Positions 10,900-22,720 of a stretch of DNA of 64,000 nucleotides are shown here, one piece after another; the first letter of the stretch is position 1; each line of letters begins with the position of its first letter. Where the stretch lies: NCBI GenBank assembly GCA_026686845.1, contig JAIVEN010000021.1:10992001-11056000 (forward strand), written 5' to 3'. Made by a program: the position numbers and the translations under genes. This DNA comes from Adenanthera pavonina. Its lineage: Eukaryota > Streptophyta > Magnoliopsida > Fabales > Fabaceae. Under the pieces are notes generated by a model, which was not told where the DNA came from, made no database searches, and saw only the letters and a list, made by a program, of their open reading frames with translations.

Positions 10900-12280
10900 A
10901 CAATGAGATGAGTGTTATTACAAAAACCCAATGACTTGTTAATATTCCTTATGAAAATAATAAGTGCTCCAACATTTAACCTAATTTCATGATTTGGAAG
11001 ACCTTATATGGAAATTGAATTCAACAATTTAGTGGAATAAAGATTATTAACAGAATCCACATTATCATTTTTCTTTAATATACTATCAAAATCATAGTAC
11101 ATCATATCTTCATCTGGTAATAACGATAACAAGTACTTATTAACATTATCAAATAGACAAAGTGTGGGCTGATATATTTCTATCTCATAAATAAGATGAA
11201 ATATTTAATTTCTCATAGAGATTTGAATGTGGTCACAACAATTAGTATGATATGATCGTTTGAGATGTCCAATAAAAAATCATAAGGAATTTTAATATCA
11301 GTGATCCTATCATTAGGATCAATAATTATTCTATCACCTATAGAAAGAATCTCGTGATCAAATTCTTGTATTTCTCTATTAACATAAGATAAATTTATTG
11401 GAAGGAATCTTATATTTCTTGTAAGAGTAAGAAATTTACATTGATTCTAGACGTAAGATAAATTAATAGTAGCAAGAATTATATCATTCTAAGTCCTTCT
11501 TGGTATTACAGGCAAAATTTGTCTAAAATTCCCACCAAATACAACTACTTTACCTTTAAAAGAAATGTTCATAGCTGAAGAATTGGATAGTTTTAAGATA
11601 TATCTAAGGCTCTAATCTTGAGCCTCAAATCAAAATTTGTTGGCAATAGGTACTTCATGCCATATAATTAATGAAGTATGAACCAACAACTCAGTAAGAT
11701 GACTACACTGCTTTATATTGCATATAGTATCTCTATTAACATAAGATAAATTTATTGGAAGGAATCTTATATTTCTTGTAAGAGTAAGAAATTGACATTG
11801 ATTCTAGACGTAAGATAAATTAATAGTAGTAAGAACTATATCCTTCTAAGTCCTTCTTGGTATTAAAGGCAAAATTTGTCTAAAATTTTCACCAAATACA
11901 ACTACTTTACTTTCAAAAGAAATGATCACAACTGAAGAATTTGATAGTTTTAAGATATATCTAAGACTCTAATCTTGAGCCTCAAATCAAAATTTGTTGA
12001 CAATAGGTGCTTCATGCCATATAATTAATGAAGTATGAACCAACAGTTCAGTAAGATGACTACACTGCTTTATATTGCATATAGTATCTTCATGAATATA
12101 AAGAGATATGTAGAATTGTAAATGTACAGTTCTTCCACTTAGCAATAATAAAGAAGCAATGTCATTTGATGCTACATTAAGAACAATTTTGTCCTTGGAT
12201 CTAAAAGAGGTTGAAAAAATATTTCATACATATGTTTTACTAGTGCCTCCATATTTATAAACAAAATGCACTTCTCTTTT
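10900..12280 (-). pseudogene. PIF1-like helicase remnant of a Helitron
   Basis: Minus-strand fragments occur in the order expected for the C-terminal PIF1 helicase of plant Helitrons. A Walker A-like GGTSKT lies near 12240-12260, with Ser replacing the usual Gly. A Walker B-like LIIWHE follows, with His replacing Asp. Then come VVVFGGNFRQILP, IGDRIIIDPND near 11310-11350, LPDEDMM, and GLPNHEIRLNVG near 10960-11000. Stops, frameshifts and catalytic substitutions show that it is dead. The middle part is present twice because of a 357-bp tandem duplication. In an intact element this helicase would unwind DNA during rolling-circle-like transposition. Confidence 0.85.
11374..12087. repeat. 357-bp tandem duplication inside the helicase remnant
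   Basis: 11374-11730 and 11731-12087 are adjacent direct copies with only a few percent differences. The period is 357 bp, exactly 119 codons. Each copy carries the LIIWHE-type and FRQILP-type helicase motifs, so the motif order is repeated. The copies have diverged slightly, so the duplication is not recent. Confidence 0.85.
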
Positions 12281-13419
12281 CTTGAATATATATAATAGGA
12301 AAGTATAAAATTTTTTATACATCCCCTACAATGTATATCAAATAATTATACACAATATAACACTATATATATAATGGTATAAACCAAATACATGAACTAT
12401 ATGAAAAATATATAAAAAAAAAATCTCTAATGAATATTTGAGAGTATTATTCTATTAAACAAATGTTCTCAACATATTCAATATATGTGAACTTGGATGA
12501 AATCTTTCAATATGAGTGACAATAGTCATTGATCATGCATAAAATAGATTGTAGAATTAGTTGAAAATATCCTCCGCATTAGAATGTAAGCTACATTTTC
12601 TTCAAATCCTCCTTTCTGCAATTTTATTAGAGATCTTATTGATTTTCTAGTAATGTTTGACAGAGCATTTGTGTAGTATTTATTTTCAAGGAACCTATTC
12701 ACAATTTAAATATATATGCATAAGAAAGAAACTTTGCAAACAGAATAGTAGATTTGTCAAAAGATCAAACAATATAATCCCAAATATATAAATATTATGT
12801 AATGATAAATCAAATATTAAATTAAACACACACATATAGATATATGTGTGTATTTGTAGATAAAAATCATAAAAAATGAATAGAAAATGGATATTAAAAA
12901 TTATTAGAGTTGGGTTACATAAAAAGTTAGATGACTATTATTACACAAATTAAGATAATCCAATTATAATCTATAAGAAATTAGATGATCAACCTTAAAA
13001 TTGTAGATACTCACATCTATAAATAATCCAATTGTAGTCATTAACTAAATGTATATAGAAGAAACATTAATAACGGAGTAGATTAAATACAGTAAATGAT
13101 GACTCTCTCAACACAATATAGAAAGAATTACAGCAGACGAAAAAATATCTCTCAAACACGATGAAAGACAATTACGCTAATTCATTTTGAATTGATATAA
13201 TTATTTATGAAATAGAAAGATAACATATTAGTTTTAATATTAATTCAATGATAAATCTGCAAATATCCAATAGAATATTGTAGATAGATAAAATATTATT
13301 TTACATAAGTAAGTTCTTTAAAAATTTTTAATAGGTCTGCAACATCAAGTAAGTAATCACAAAAGTTCTTAAATTAAATCATTTACAAATAATAATGAAA
13401 AACTGTTTTAATTGAAATA

Positions 13420-13957
13420 CACAAAAATATATTTTTAATCCCTTAACTTTACATTAAGTTTCATTTTGGTCCTTTAACTTTATTTTATTTCTTTTTAATC
13501 TTTTAACTTTCAAAATATAATCAAAAATTTTCCTATAATTAATATGGTTAACTATATTAGTAGAAAATACTGATCAATCATTCCTAAATACTAACATAGC
13601 ACTTTCTAAATACTTATATATTTATCCAACTCATTTTTCATGGTAAAAAAAATCTAAGATTAAGGTTTTGTTTTGAAGTTTTATTTGTAATTATTTATTT
13701 TTAATATTTGAATTTAATTAAAAAATATTTTAAACTTAAGATTAATGAGAAATATTGATGACTTGACAATAAAAATTGACATGTCAATGTTAAATAATGT
13801 GTTGTTAGCATTTCTGTTAACATAATTAATGATGTTAGTAAAAGGGAAATGTTTGATTATATTTTGAAAATTAAAGGATTAAAAATAAAGAAAATAAAGT
13901 TAATGAATCAAAATGAAACTTAATGTAAAATTGTGGGATCAAAAGTGCACTTTTACC
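13420..13957. mobile_element. Mutator-like MITE (538 bp) with perfect 9-bp target duplication
   Basis: ATTGAAATA occurs at 13411-13419 and again at 13958-13966. Between them the first and last 130-150 bp form inverted repeats. The shared core of both ends reads ACATTAAGTTTCATTTTG. No coding capacity is present. A perfect 9-bp duplication with long inverted repeats is the Mutator superfamily signature. It lies inside the Helitron, so it inserted later than that element. Confidence 0.75.
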
Positions 13958-14756
13958 ATTGAAATATAACTATTAATTAAATTTAACAAATGGTTTAACA
14001 TATATATACATGTATATAAATTATCTGAATAATAGTATAATTTAAATTTAAATAATAACATAAATATCATGAATAGGTCAAAGATAATGATATATTACCT
14101 TTTGAGATTTTATGAATTTGTTATTTATGATTTTAAATATATTATCTTTTTATATTTTCTATATTTTATTTTATAGTTAGTTTAAAATTAATTGATTTTC
14201 CTATTTTGATTGAAATATATTTTTGATGATAAATTTGTAAATGTATTTATAGAAAAAAATTAATGATTCAATTAATAAAAATAATTTAATTTTGATTACA
14301 ATCATGTACAATCATAATAGCCTCTTATAAAAGGCACTTTTGGATAAAAATAAATCATTTACAACTAATTTAAAAATTATAAATTTAATATATAATCATG
14401 TAAAACATATGAAAATTAAGAAAAATATAGCCATAATTTATTTTCTCACTGTTCAATTAAAGATATGTTGATTTTATAATTTTTTTCCAGCTTGATTTTA
14501 TTATCTGTTGCAAAAACGATATTCATTAAAATTACTTTTTCAAATTATAAATTCACATATTTTAATTTTTATTTAGAGATAATAGTAAATAACATATAAA
14601 TAATATAATAATATCAAATTTAAGATAGGTGATAATCAATTTATACAAACCTAATAAATTAATTGAAAACCTCAATTAATATTGAAAATTGTTGGAAAAA
14701 AATAAATATCATTTAATACATAAGCGTTAAAATTCAGAATCTCTTTTTTTTTTTTT

Positions 14757-14826
14757 AAAACTGACGTGGTAGCATGAGCTTCTAACTTTTTGTTATATTT
14801 TTATATATATAATATATTGCATAAGT
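14757..14826 (-). other. Second Helitron 5'-terminus-like sequence
   Basis: About 70 bp are closely similar to the 5' terminus at 17770-17826. Both carry GACGTGG, a block around ATGAG, then AACTTTT and a TATATATA tail on the plus strand. Here the terminal TC is mutated. This may mark the 5' end of a second, overlapping or nested minus-strand Helitron whose 3' end is shared or lost. Confidence 0.5.
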
Positions 14827-16727
14827 AATATTTAAATAAAAATTCTCATAAAATATATTTAGGAGCTAAATTGTGTTATCCATAAAAAAATTGTTTTAAA
14901 AATTATAAAGAGTTGACTTTTTCTTTGATGATAATAATTTTTTTAAAGATATATGAATAAAATAAAATCTAAATAAATAAAAAATATATTGTAGAATCAT
15001 GAATAACTATCAATCTATATCAAATAACTTTTTTTTTTTAAATTATAGATTTTGTTTTCCTTGATTTTTATTTAGTTTGAAATTATCATTTAATTAAATA
15101 GATTCTTAAATTTTAAAATTTGAACTCAAATTATCAGTAATCAATCTTTTCCCTTAATACCAAGGATATTACGCAAAAAAAAATTATTTATAGAATTGAT
15201 TTTATGGTCTAAGATTAATTTGTAGCAATTTACCTATGTATATAGCATTTGATATAAAAAAATATTTATTAGAAATATCATAATCTATAAAATTGAATTA
15301 AGTTGAAATCTAAAATTACATTAAATGTAAATTAATTTGCTAAAGATAGTTTCATTTTAATATATTCATTCAAATATAACTGAAAAAAAATTAAATCACC
15401 AAATTACCGAACAAAATTAATGGTCATTAGTTGTGTTTTTTATTCAAATTTATTAAATAATTATTGATTTAAAATTTCATTTAAATTATTAAGTCAATTT
15501 TAATTAAAATTCTTATTAATTTGATTAGTTTGACAGTTAAATGACTTAATATCAATTTGAAAATTTATATTAATTAGGAAATTTGTTGAATTATATGATT
15601 TAATGTTAATTAGGATTAGAGTACTTCATTATAATTTTCATATATAACTTTTTGACTAAATAAAGTATTTAATCTATTATATATACAAAATCAATAGATT
15701 GAACACATCATTAACAAAAATCTATTATATTTTATTAATTATACAATTTATTAATTGAAAAATTTGAGTTACTTAACTTGAAAATTGGTAGTTGACCATC
15801 TTAACTCCCATTTATTTTAATGGCATGTTGATATGAAGGTGAAAAATAATAATAATCATAATCCATTAATCTATTTCTACTAATTTGTTACCACCAAATC
15901 TACTAATATTATCTATTAAGAAAATATTATTATTATTAACTGATTAAGCGATATTTATGACCACTAAATTTCTACCATATCTCAATAATTCTTTCTATTT
16001 AAAGTTTTGTAGTAACAAAAAATTAATAATTATATGAAAAAATAAAACTAAAAATCATCTTGATTCAGCCATATCTAATTAATTTTATTATTTTAATAAT
16101 TGAACGTATCCAATTAAAAAAATTAATAAAGAAACTCAAAAGTTCCATATATTTCATATCTTGCAAATCTATCATTTAAATATTCATCCCATAAAAAAAA
16201 AACTTAATGATTTTTATATAATAGATATATACTACCAAGAAGTTTACAATATCATATATAATATTAAATAATCAAAAAACTATTTTTATATATCAAATTT
16301 CAAAAATATTTTTATAACAATCTTTTTAAATTCTTGAGGATCTCAACTATTTAAAATTAACATTTTTTTATTTTATCACTTAAATGATTATAATATAATT
16401 AAACATTCAAATGATATGTTATAATAAAAAACAAATGAATATATAAAAAGAAGATATATATATAGTTAATTAATAATAATAGAATAAAATGATAAATTTC
16501 AATACAATAACTTTAAATGAACATACTTATTATCTTCAATTATTATATCCACCCTCTTTTGTTACTTACCATCCTCAGCTGCTCAATCTCTCTAGTCTCA
16601 CTTAACTTGCCAATGACATTTATAACAAATTGGTTAGTAATACATGAATTTATACATATCACAAAGTAAAACATAAAATTGAATATAATTAAAATTATTC
16701 ATACCAACTAAAAAACGATCACATGAA

Positions 16728-17150
16728 TTATAGGATTTCATTAAAAGAAGTAAACGAAAAACCATATGGATGCATATCTCCATTATCAACTTGTAATTGC
16801 ACATAAGTTGAATATTGACAATGTAATTTGAATTCATGGTTAGTGGTGTGATATGAATCGGTATTATTTCTAACATCAAATGTCCTTATAATGTATACTT
16901 TGCCCTCTTTCAATATATCCTTAAACTTGAAAAAGAACACTTTTTTTTTATCACTCCATGAATACGATCACCCTAATTTAACATAAAAAATAAAAAAGTT
17001 TGAGACAATAACATAACCACTCTAGGGCAATACATACACTATACATTAAAAATTTATATCAGTATCTTGCAAAACTAATTCAATTGAATTGTAATTATTT
17101 GGTGAATGATGTAAGGGCATCTTTCATAACTGTATAACTCTAATTTTAAT
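16728..17150 (-). pseudogene. RPA1-like OB-fold (DUF223) remnant carried by the Helitron
   Basis: On the minus strand a fragment containing LKEGKVYIIRTFDVRNNTDS (16728-16940), followed by HEFKLHCQ and a terminal FSFTSFNEIL, fits the first OB fold of plant RPA 70-kDa-like proteins. The preceding strand ELVLQDTDIN is visible near 17050, before stop codons. Replication protein A-like ORFs are a known cargo of plant Helitrons; they bind single-stranded DNA. This copy is broken by stops and a frameshift. Confidence 0.7.
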
Positions 17151-17769
17151 TCGTCAATCATGTCTCAAATGATTGATAACCCTCATAGCATCATAAGACA
17201 CCTCACGAACATTCTTAGATATGAAGAAACAATAAAAAAATAAAATAAAATAAATTATGACAACAACTACTTGAGGTACAATGAAAATTGTGGTATGAAG
17301 CCAAATAAAGATACTGATTTTATAGAAAAAAAATACCACATCACAATAATAAAAAAAAGAATCAATTTCCATTGCAATTATATTATAACAACACTTTCCA
17401 AATATCACTCAACAAATAAAAACAACTTAAAACAAATAGTTTAAACATTATATATTATAAATAAAATAAACAATAGGATAAAACACAAAAAATAAATATA
17501 ATATGTTCATAAATAAACGTATGTCAACCAAAAGAAGAAAAGATTGTCATAACAATTTCTAAATTTCATATATGCTCTTAAGAAATAATAATAAATAACT
17601 AACAATATAATCTAATAAATTGATATATGAATGAATATAAACTATTGATTTATAATAATATCTAAAAGTATAAATTCTGGTATCTTAACTGCTTTTAAGA
17701 TATAATAGTAAATATCTAATATAAAATCTTAAAAATAATAACTCAAATTTTACTAATTTTTTCCAAAAT

Positions 17770-17826
17770 ATTGACGTGGAGGTATGAGGTTCCAACTTTT
17801 GGTTCTATTTTTATATATATAATAGA
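17770..17826 (-). other. Helitron 5' terminus
   Basis: On the minus strand the sequence begins TC, has an AT-only stretch, then AAAAATAGAACC and AAAAGTTGGAACCTCAT, ending in CCACGTCAA. This organisation is characteristic of plant Helitron 5' ends. The base before TC is A, as expected for insertion between A and T. Confidence 0.65.
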
Positions 17827-20800
17827 TATGATTGACATCAATTTTCAACCATGTTGAGAGGCCCGTTTGGTTTTTAGTTAGTTAAAAATGAGTTTTGATA
17901 GAATTAATTTTGAAACGTAATTATGATAAAAATTGGTTTTGGACTAACGTATTTATGTTTGAATGATTTATTTAAAAATTGGTTTTGAAAAAACTCATAA
18001 TTTTTCTCTAAATTGAGCTTAAACTCTATCTCATAATTAATTTAATTTTCTTGGACTAAAATTTAATCTGCATTTATTTAATTGGGAACATAGTCTATCT
18101 GATATAAAATTTTCTTACAAATCATGGTCTATAAAGATTAAAATTTTGAGGGGACATTTTGGTTATTAAATAGAAGAAATTTTATAGAAATTTTATTTTT
18201 CAAAATTCATTATTTTTTCTCATTTTTATTTTACTTCTTTTCAAACCTTATTAGAACCAATGGAAAAATAACATATAATCTACTTCTACCTCAACTCCTG
18301 TGTGCCCAAACTGCTTTTTTTTAGTGGAACCAAACACACGCTAGAAGAATTTTCAACTAATCCTCCGAGATTTCTAACTCCACTTCAACTATTTCCACTT
18401 CTAGTAGGATAAGAACCACATGGAGAACCAATTCATTTCAAACTCATCTTCCATGATTTCCAACTGCGTTTCAAAAAATTTCCAATTGACCCTTCCAAAT
18501 ATTCAATGTCAAAATAGCCTATTAAGCATAACCTAGAGTTCCAAATCATTTTCAAACACTTTTCCAATAATTAATTTCCAATTAATCTTTCAAAATTTCC
18601 AACTCTACTCCAACAGTTTCCTCCCAAATATTATTCTTGTGTCATTACATTTATAGCATTACTAATTTGATTTTACAATGTGTTAGGTGCCCTTTCTACT
18701 AGCAGCTGCTTAGTCTAAAATATCTATGAGCAATTATTGAGGAATGGAATATGCATTTGTTGTTCTCTGTATATCCGATGAAGAGGATTTGATAAAGGCT
18801 TTTAACAATGAACTTCATGGTCTTCTGGAGCACACCACTTATGCAAAAGGAAATGAGGAACATATATGGTGAAATATCCTCCAATTTGAATAATCTTATA
18901 TATTTTAAGTTGAGATTGATATTTAACCTGTTTGTAGGTTTGGGTATTAGTGTATCATATTTAGTTGAAGTTTGGTGGTTGAAGCTTGAAGGATTTAAGA
19001 ATGTCTGTAGTTTTTTTTTTCCCCAATATCTTTAATTCTGCTTTCTTGACTTGAAATTGAGTTGAGTCGGTGAGAGTTTTCTTTCTCTTTCTTCTTTTTG
19101 ATGTTACGTTTAACATACCATAAGTAGTTATTTAAAAGCCATAAAATCAAACACTACATTTTCTATTTTTCATATTTGAATTTTTAATTTATTGGACGTC
19201 TCATATACCCTTTAAATTTAATAATTTATAAAGACTATAAAATTTATTAAAATTTTATTTGTTGAGATAAATAAAAGAATAAGTATAAGTATTGGAGCAC
19301 CGATAAAGCCTTTAAATTTTATCTATAAGAAAAAAACAAGTAATTTGAAGACTGTAAAATGAGACACTCTATTTTTCATTTTTCATGTGGGAATTTTCAA
19401 TTTACTATTCAACAGCTCATATAGCCTTTAAATTTATGAAGGCTATTTAGACCAAAAAAAAAGTTGATTTTATACACTAAAAGCTCAAGTAAGTATGCGT
19501 CTCTTTGATCAAATTTTCTGTCCCTTTTTGTTAACACAATCACATATATTATTAACATTGCATAATGGGTAAGCATTGCCATTTTGTTCTTTAACATGTT
19601 AAATTTATATATATGATCAAAATTAACCAATTTTATTACTCCCTAATTTGTAAAAATTATCATTTGCAAGTTTTTCATGCTTCGCACATATGAAGGAAGT
19701 TATCAAATGATCTAGAATACTGTAAGATTTAATAGTATTAATTTTACTAAAATTGTCATTTTAGGACTTTTTAAATTTTTCAAGATATTTGTTACTTTAG
19801 AATTTTAATAAAATAATAGTTAATTCTTTAAAGTAACACATAAAATGCATAAGGTTAAAATTGAAAAAATAGTTAATTCTTCATTGATTTTCTAAAATGA
19901 TAAATAAATAAAAAATTTAAAATTTTTTAAAATAACACATAAAATGGGATAAAAGAAGTAATATATTTTAACAAAATCACATGAAATGATGACATAAAAA
20001 TTTAATTAAATGCCTCCGTGTTGGTAAAAAAGTTAGATGTCTCATTAATCTCCAATACAATTAAATATGTTAAATAGGTTAATGATTTGGATTTCATTAA
20101 ACAATACTCCCTTAGTTTTTTTTTTGTTTTTTTTCTTGCCACTTCTAAAGAAAATTTTTATTTCTATTTATTTGTCATTTTCAAATTTTAAGATAATATT
20201 AATTATTATTTTTTCAATTATACTCTTATTTATCATTTTAAAAGTCAAATATCACATTAATTGTCCTTTTTTATCTATCTATTTATTATAGGGCATGTTA
20301 GAAAATTTAAATAAATTATAACACATTAATTATATTTCTTAATTTGTGAGCTAAAATCCTAAACGACATATAAAAAGAAATAGCAAAGTATTCTCTCCAT
20401 TTTAAAACAATTGACATTTTGAAATTGTACACTTAAATTAAAAAAGCTATTAAATAATATAATGAATAGAAAAATGTGAGTATATTTTAGTATAATGCCT
20501 TATTCATGAACACAAACCACTTACTTATAGTGTCATTATTAAGAGTAGTGACAATTTTTTTTTCTTTGTGAGCATCAAGGGTATCCCCCAGTTGCTGAAG
20601 ATTAATCCCTTTGAAATATAGAGATAACTAAAGTGAGTTTTATATAATGTGATTTTGTTTCAATAGTTTAACAAATTTATAATTAATTAATACTATAAAA
20701 AACTTTTGTATAAAAATTACACACACACATATATTATCCCTCCGATCTTTACACAATTAAATATAGGAGTTAAAGTTAGTTAATTACTTTATTTTTTTAA

Positions 20801-21113
20801 AAAAATTAAGATATTTTTCCAAAACTACCTATTTAATCTCTTTCTCTCTTTGGAATGAATTAAAGAAGAATATTTTTTTAGAAATATATAATTAATATTA
20901 CCTCGTATTTTGAAAAAGATCTTATATTTAGGATTAAAGAAAAATGTCTTATATCTAGGATTGGAGAAAATATTTTTATGTAAGGATAACTGAAATAATA
21001 TGTATAATGCTCGGGTGCAATACTAGTTGTATATGAAATCTATAGTCTATACTTTTCCTTTTTTTTTATATAATCTATAGTCTATACTTTATCATTACAT
21101 TAACTTAGAGAAT
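17827..21113. other. AT-rich intergenic region with MITE fragments
   Basis: No gene recognised in 3.3 kb. GCCCGTTTGGTTTTTAG near 17870 is typical of a plant MITE terminus, but its partner was not located. The less AT-rich block at 18700-19040 carries short open frames without recognisable similarity. CTCCCT-type MITE starts occur near 20107, 20391 and 20738. Confidence 0.35.
20105..20390. mobile_element. MITE-like element, tentative
   Basis: The start ATACTCCCTTAGTTTTTTTT and the reverse complement of the end near 20390 (ATACTTTGCTATTTC) are weakly inverted and bounded by TA. This fits a decayed Stowaway-type MITE. A second CTCTCC-type start follows directly, so several fragments may be joined here. 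Confidence 0.35.
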
Positions 21114-21118
21114 CTAAA

Positions 21119-21551
21119 TGAAAGAATAAAAGATTGGGAAGACATATATACCGATTGAGAATGTATACTTTCACACAAAGAGAATGAAGAATTTCAGGCG
21201 GTAGGAATAAAATCACTCGGACTTTGTTTTCTAGGTCACAGTAGGAAACACTCTTGAAAGAATATTGTTAGGAGATAGAGTTGAGAGGACAGAGAGAAAA
21301 ATTATGAGAGGGAGCGAGAGCGTTCTGAAGAAAAGAGTCAATTTTTTTTAAAAAAAAAACCCCCGCTCATAGATGATGCTGCATGATTACTTTTTTCTTT
21401 TTATCATGCGTTGTGTGTGGGATCGGTTACTCTTAAACTGTTCCCTCCCTCTTATCTCAATTTAATAATTATAAAAGCTTATTAATTTATTTGGGCTTGG
21501 GCCCTTTTCTTTTGGATCTCAACTTTCACCCATCAAGGGTGCAATCCAACA
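21119..21551 (-). repeat. Copia-1 3' LTR (433 bp)
   Basis: The complete left LTR runs from TG at 21119 to CA at 21551 on the plus strand. On the element's own strand it begins TGTTGGATTGCACCC. A purine-rich tract (GAGTGGGAGA on the minus strand, plus 21552-21561) lies directly next to it, as expected for the polypurine tract that primes second-strand synthesis. Confidence 0.85.
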
Positions 21552-21561
21552 TCTCCCACTC

Positions 21562-22720
21562 ATACATGATGGGTTAACCTCTTACAATTCTTCCTTTCAA
21601 TTTCATACTAAGTGCTCTACTGTGACCGCATGAGCATGACGTCTGTAATTAGGTATTCTTATACTAGAAATCCTTCTCAAGGACCAGCAGAGAATCACCT
21701 TATGTATTACGCATTTATTTTATTCATGTATTATGCCTTGAATGTCCTAGATTTATCCATATACACTTTCATCCATGGTAAATCTAATCCCTCATAAGTT
21801 TTTATATAAATTTAGATTGCCTAACTTTTGTATACTTGGTGTTTACGCTTAAGATGTTAGCATCATAACTTCTTAATGGACATGTCTTAAACACCAGTAT
21901 AAGTGTGTATATTTAGATAATCTTCCTTTCGTCCATATTTCATTTCAATATGAAACAATTGCTTTCCTAGCATAAGACCTCTTGATCGAATTTATCATGA
22001 CCATTGGATATATGCTAAAGTAGCTAACATTGAATCATTTTCCATGAAAATGTCAAAGTCATAATGACATTAATGAGAGGATTTATTCCTCTCTGGGACT
22101 CACACAGTAATGAAGCAGGGATCTATTTACTTACTTCCCAATTGCGGTTTTAAAAACACATGCAGTATGAATTGCATGCTACGATGTTACCCTTATCACA
22201 TAAGAGCGTATGTCGATTTTGTTTTTGTTGTTAACACCGTACAGATTTAAGTTTAGACACACACAGTGTTTAACCCGAATTCTACCAATGCTTCCACTTA
22301 TCATAACGTCTTTGTTGGAGAATTCTCATCTGGTTACATGTATTACGGATTGTGGTATGCATAATTCAATCCAAAATTTATATTTATTAGATCTCAATCC
22401 CGACCTATTCTCTTCTTTTGTCGGGGTGACTTATTTTATATTGTTTAACTGTCATATTTGCTCTCTTGCAGATTTACTAGTGAATACAAAAAAATGTCTC
22501 ATCTTTGCCCACTCTCCATGAGTATCAAAGGCAGTAGCTCGTGTGAGAAAGCTAACCTTATCAACATGTATGATATACTAGACATTGTATATTTTTCAAA
22601 AGTATATGTACTCAAATGACTCAATTATAGAAAAAATGCACTTATTTTTATTTATATAATTGATCATTACAGAGATTTATGTTACATCATATCTTACAAA
22701 TACCAAGTGATTTTACATGA
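21562..22720 (-). other. Copia-1 3' untranslated region
   Basis: About 1.1 kb lie between the end of the RNase H coding part and the polypurine tract, with no recognisable protein. This is long for a copia element. An open frame of about 100 codons on the opposite strand (22210-22521) has no recognisable features and is probably chance. Confidence 0.5.

Larger units (their letters stand above)
10374..17826 (-). mobile_element. Degenerate Helitron, minus strand (7.45 kb)
   Basis: Read on the minus strand, the element starts TCTATTATATATATAAAAAT at 17826, preceded by A, and ends with a short hairpin, then CTAG at 10374, followed by T. This fits the Helitron rules of a TC start, CTRR end, 3' hairpin and insertion between A and T. 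Inside, in the expected orientation, are an RPA-like OB-fold remnant near the 5' end (about 16.7-17.15 kb) and a PIF1-like helicase remnant near the 3' end (10.9-12.3 kb). No Rep (HUH) motif was found. A second 5'-terminus-like sequence at 14757-14826 means that two overlapping or truncated Helitrons are possible instead of one. Confidence 0.7.

Noticed and set aside
17860..18360. GCCCGTTTGGTTTTTAG and AACCAAACACACGC as a MITE pair
   Set aside because: The two ends do not align beyond the short GTTTGGTT phrase and no target duplication was found.
18699..19035. Short open frames on both strands in a less AT-rich block
   Set aside because: No recognisable protein, no splice structure and no repeat partner.
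20990..21030. CTCGGGTGCAATACTAGT, possible Helitron 3' end on the plus strand
   Set aside because: It resembles the CTAG-ending pattern but the required upstream hairpin is poor and no matching 5' end was found.
22210..22521. 103-codon plus-strand frame
   Set aside because: It is antisense to the 3' untranslated region of Copia-1 and has no similarity.
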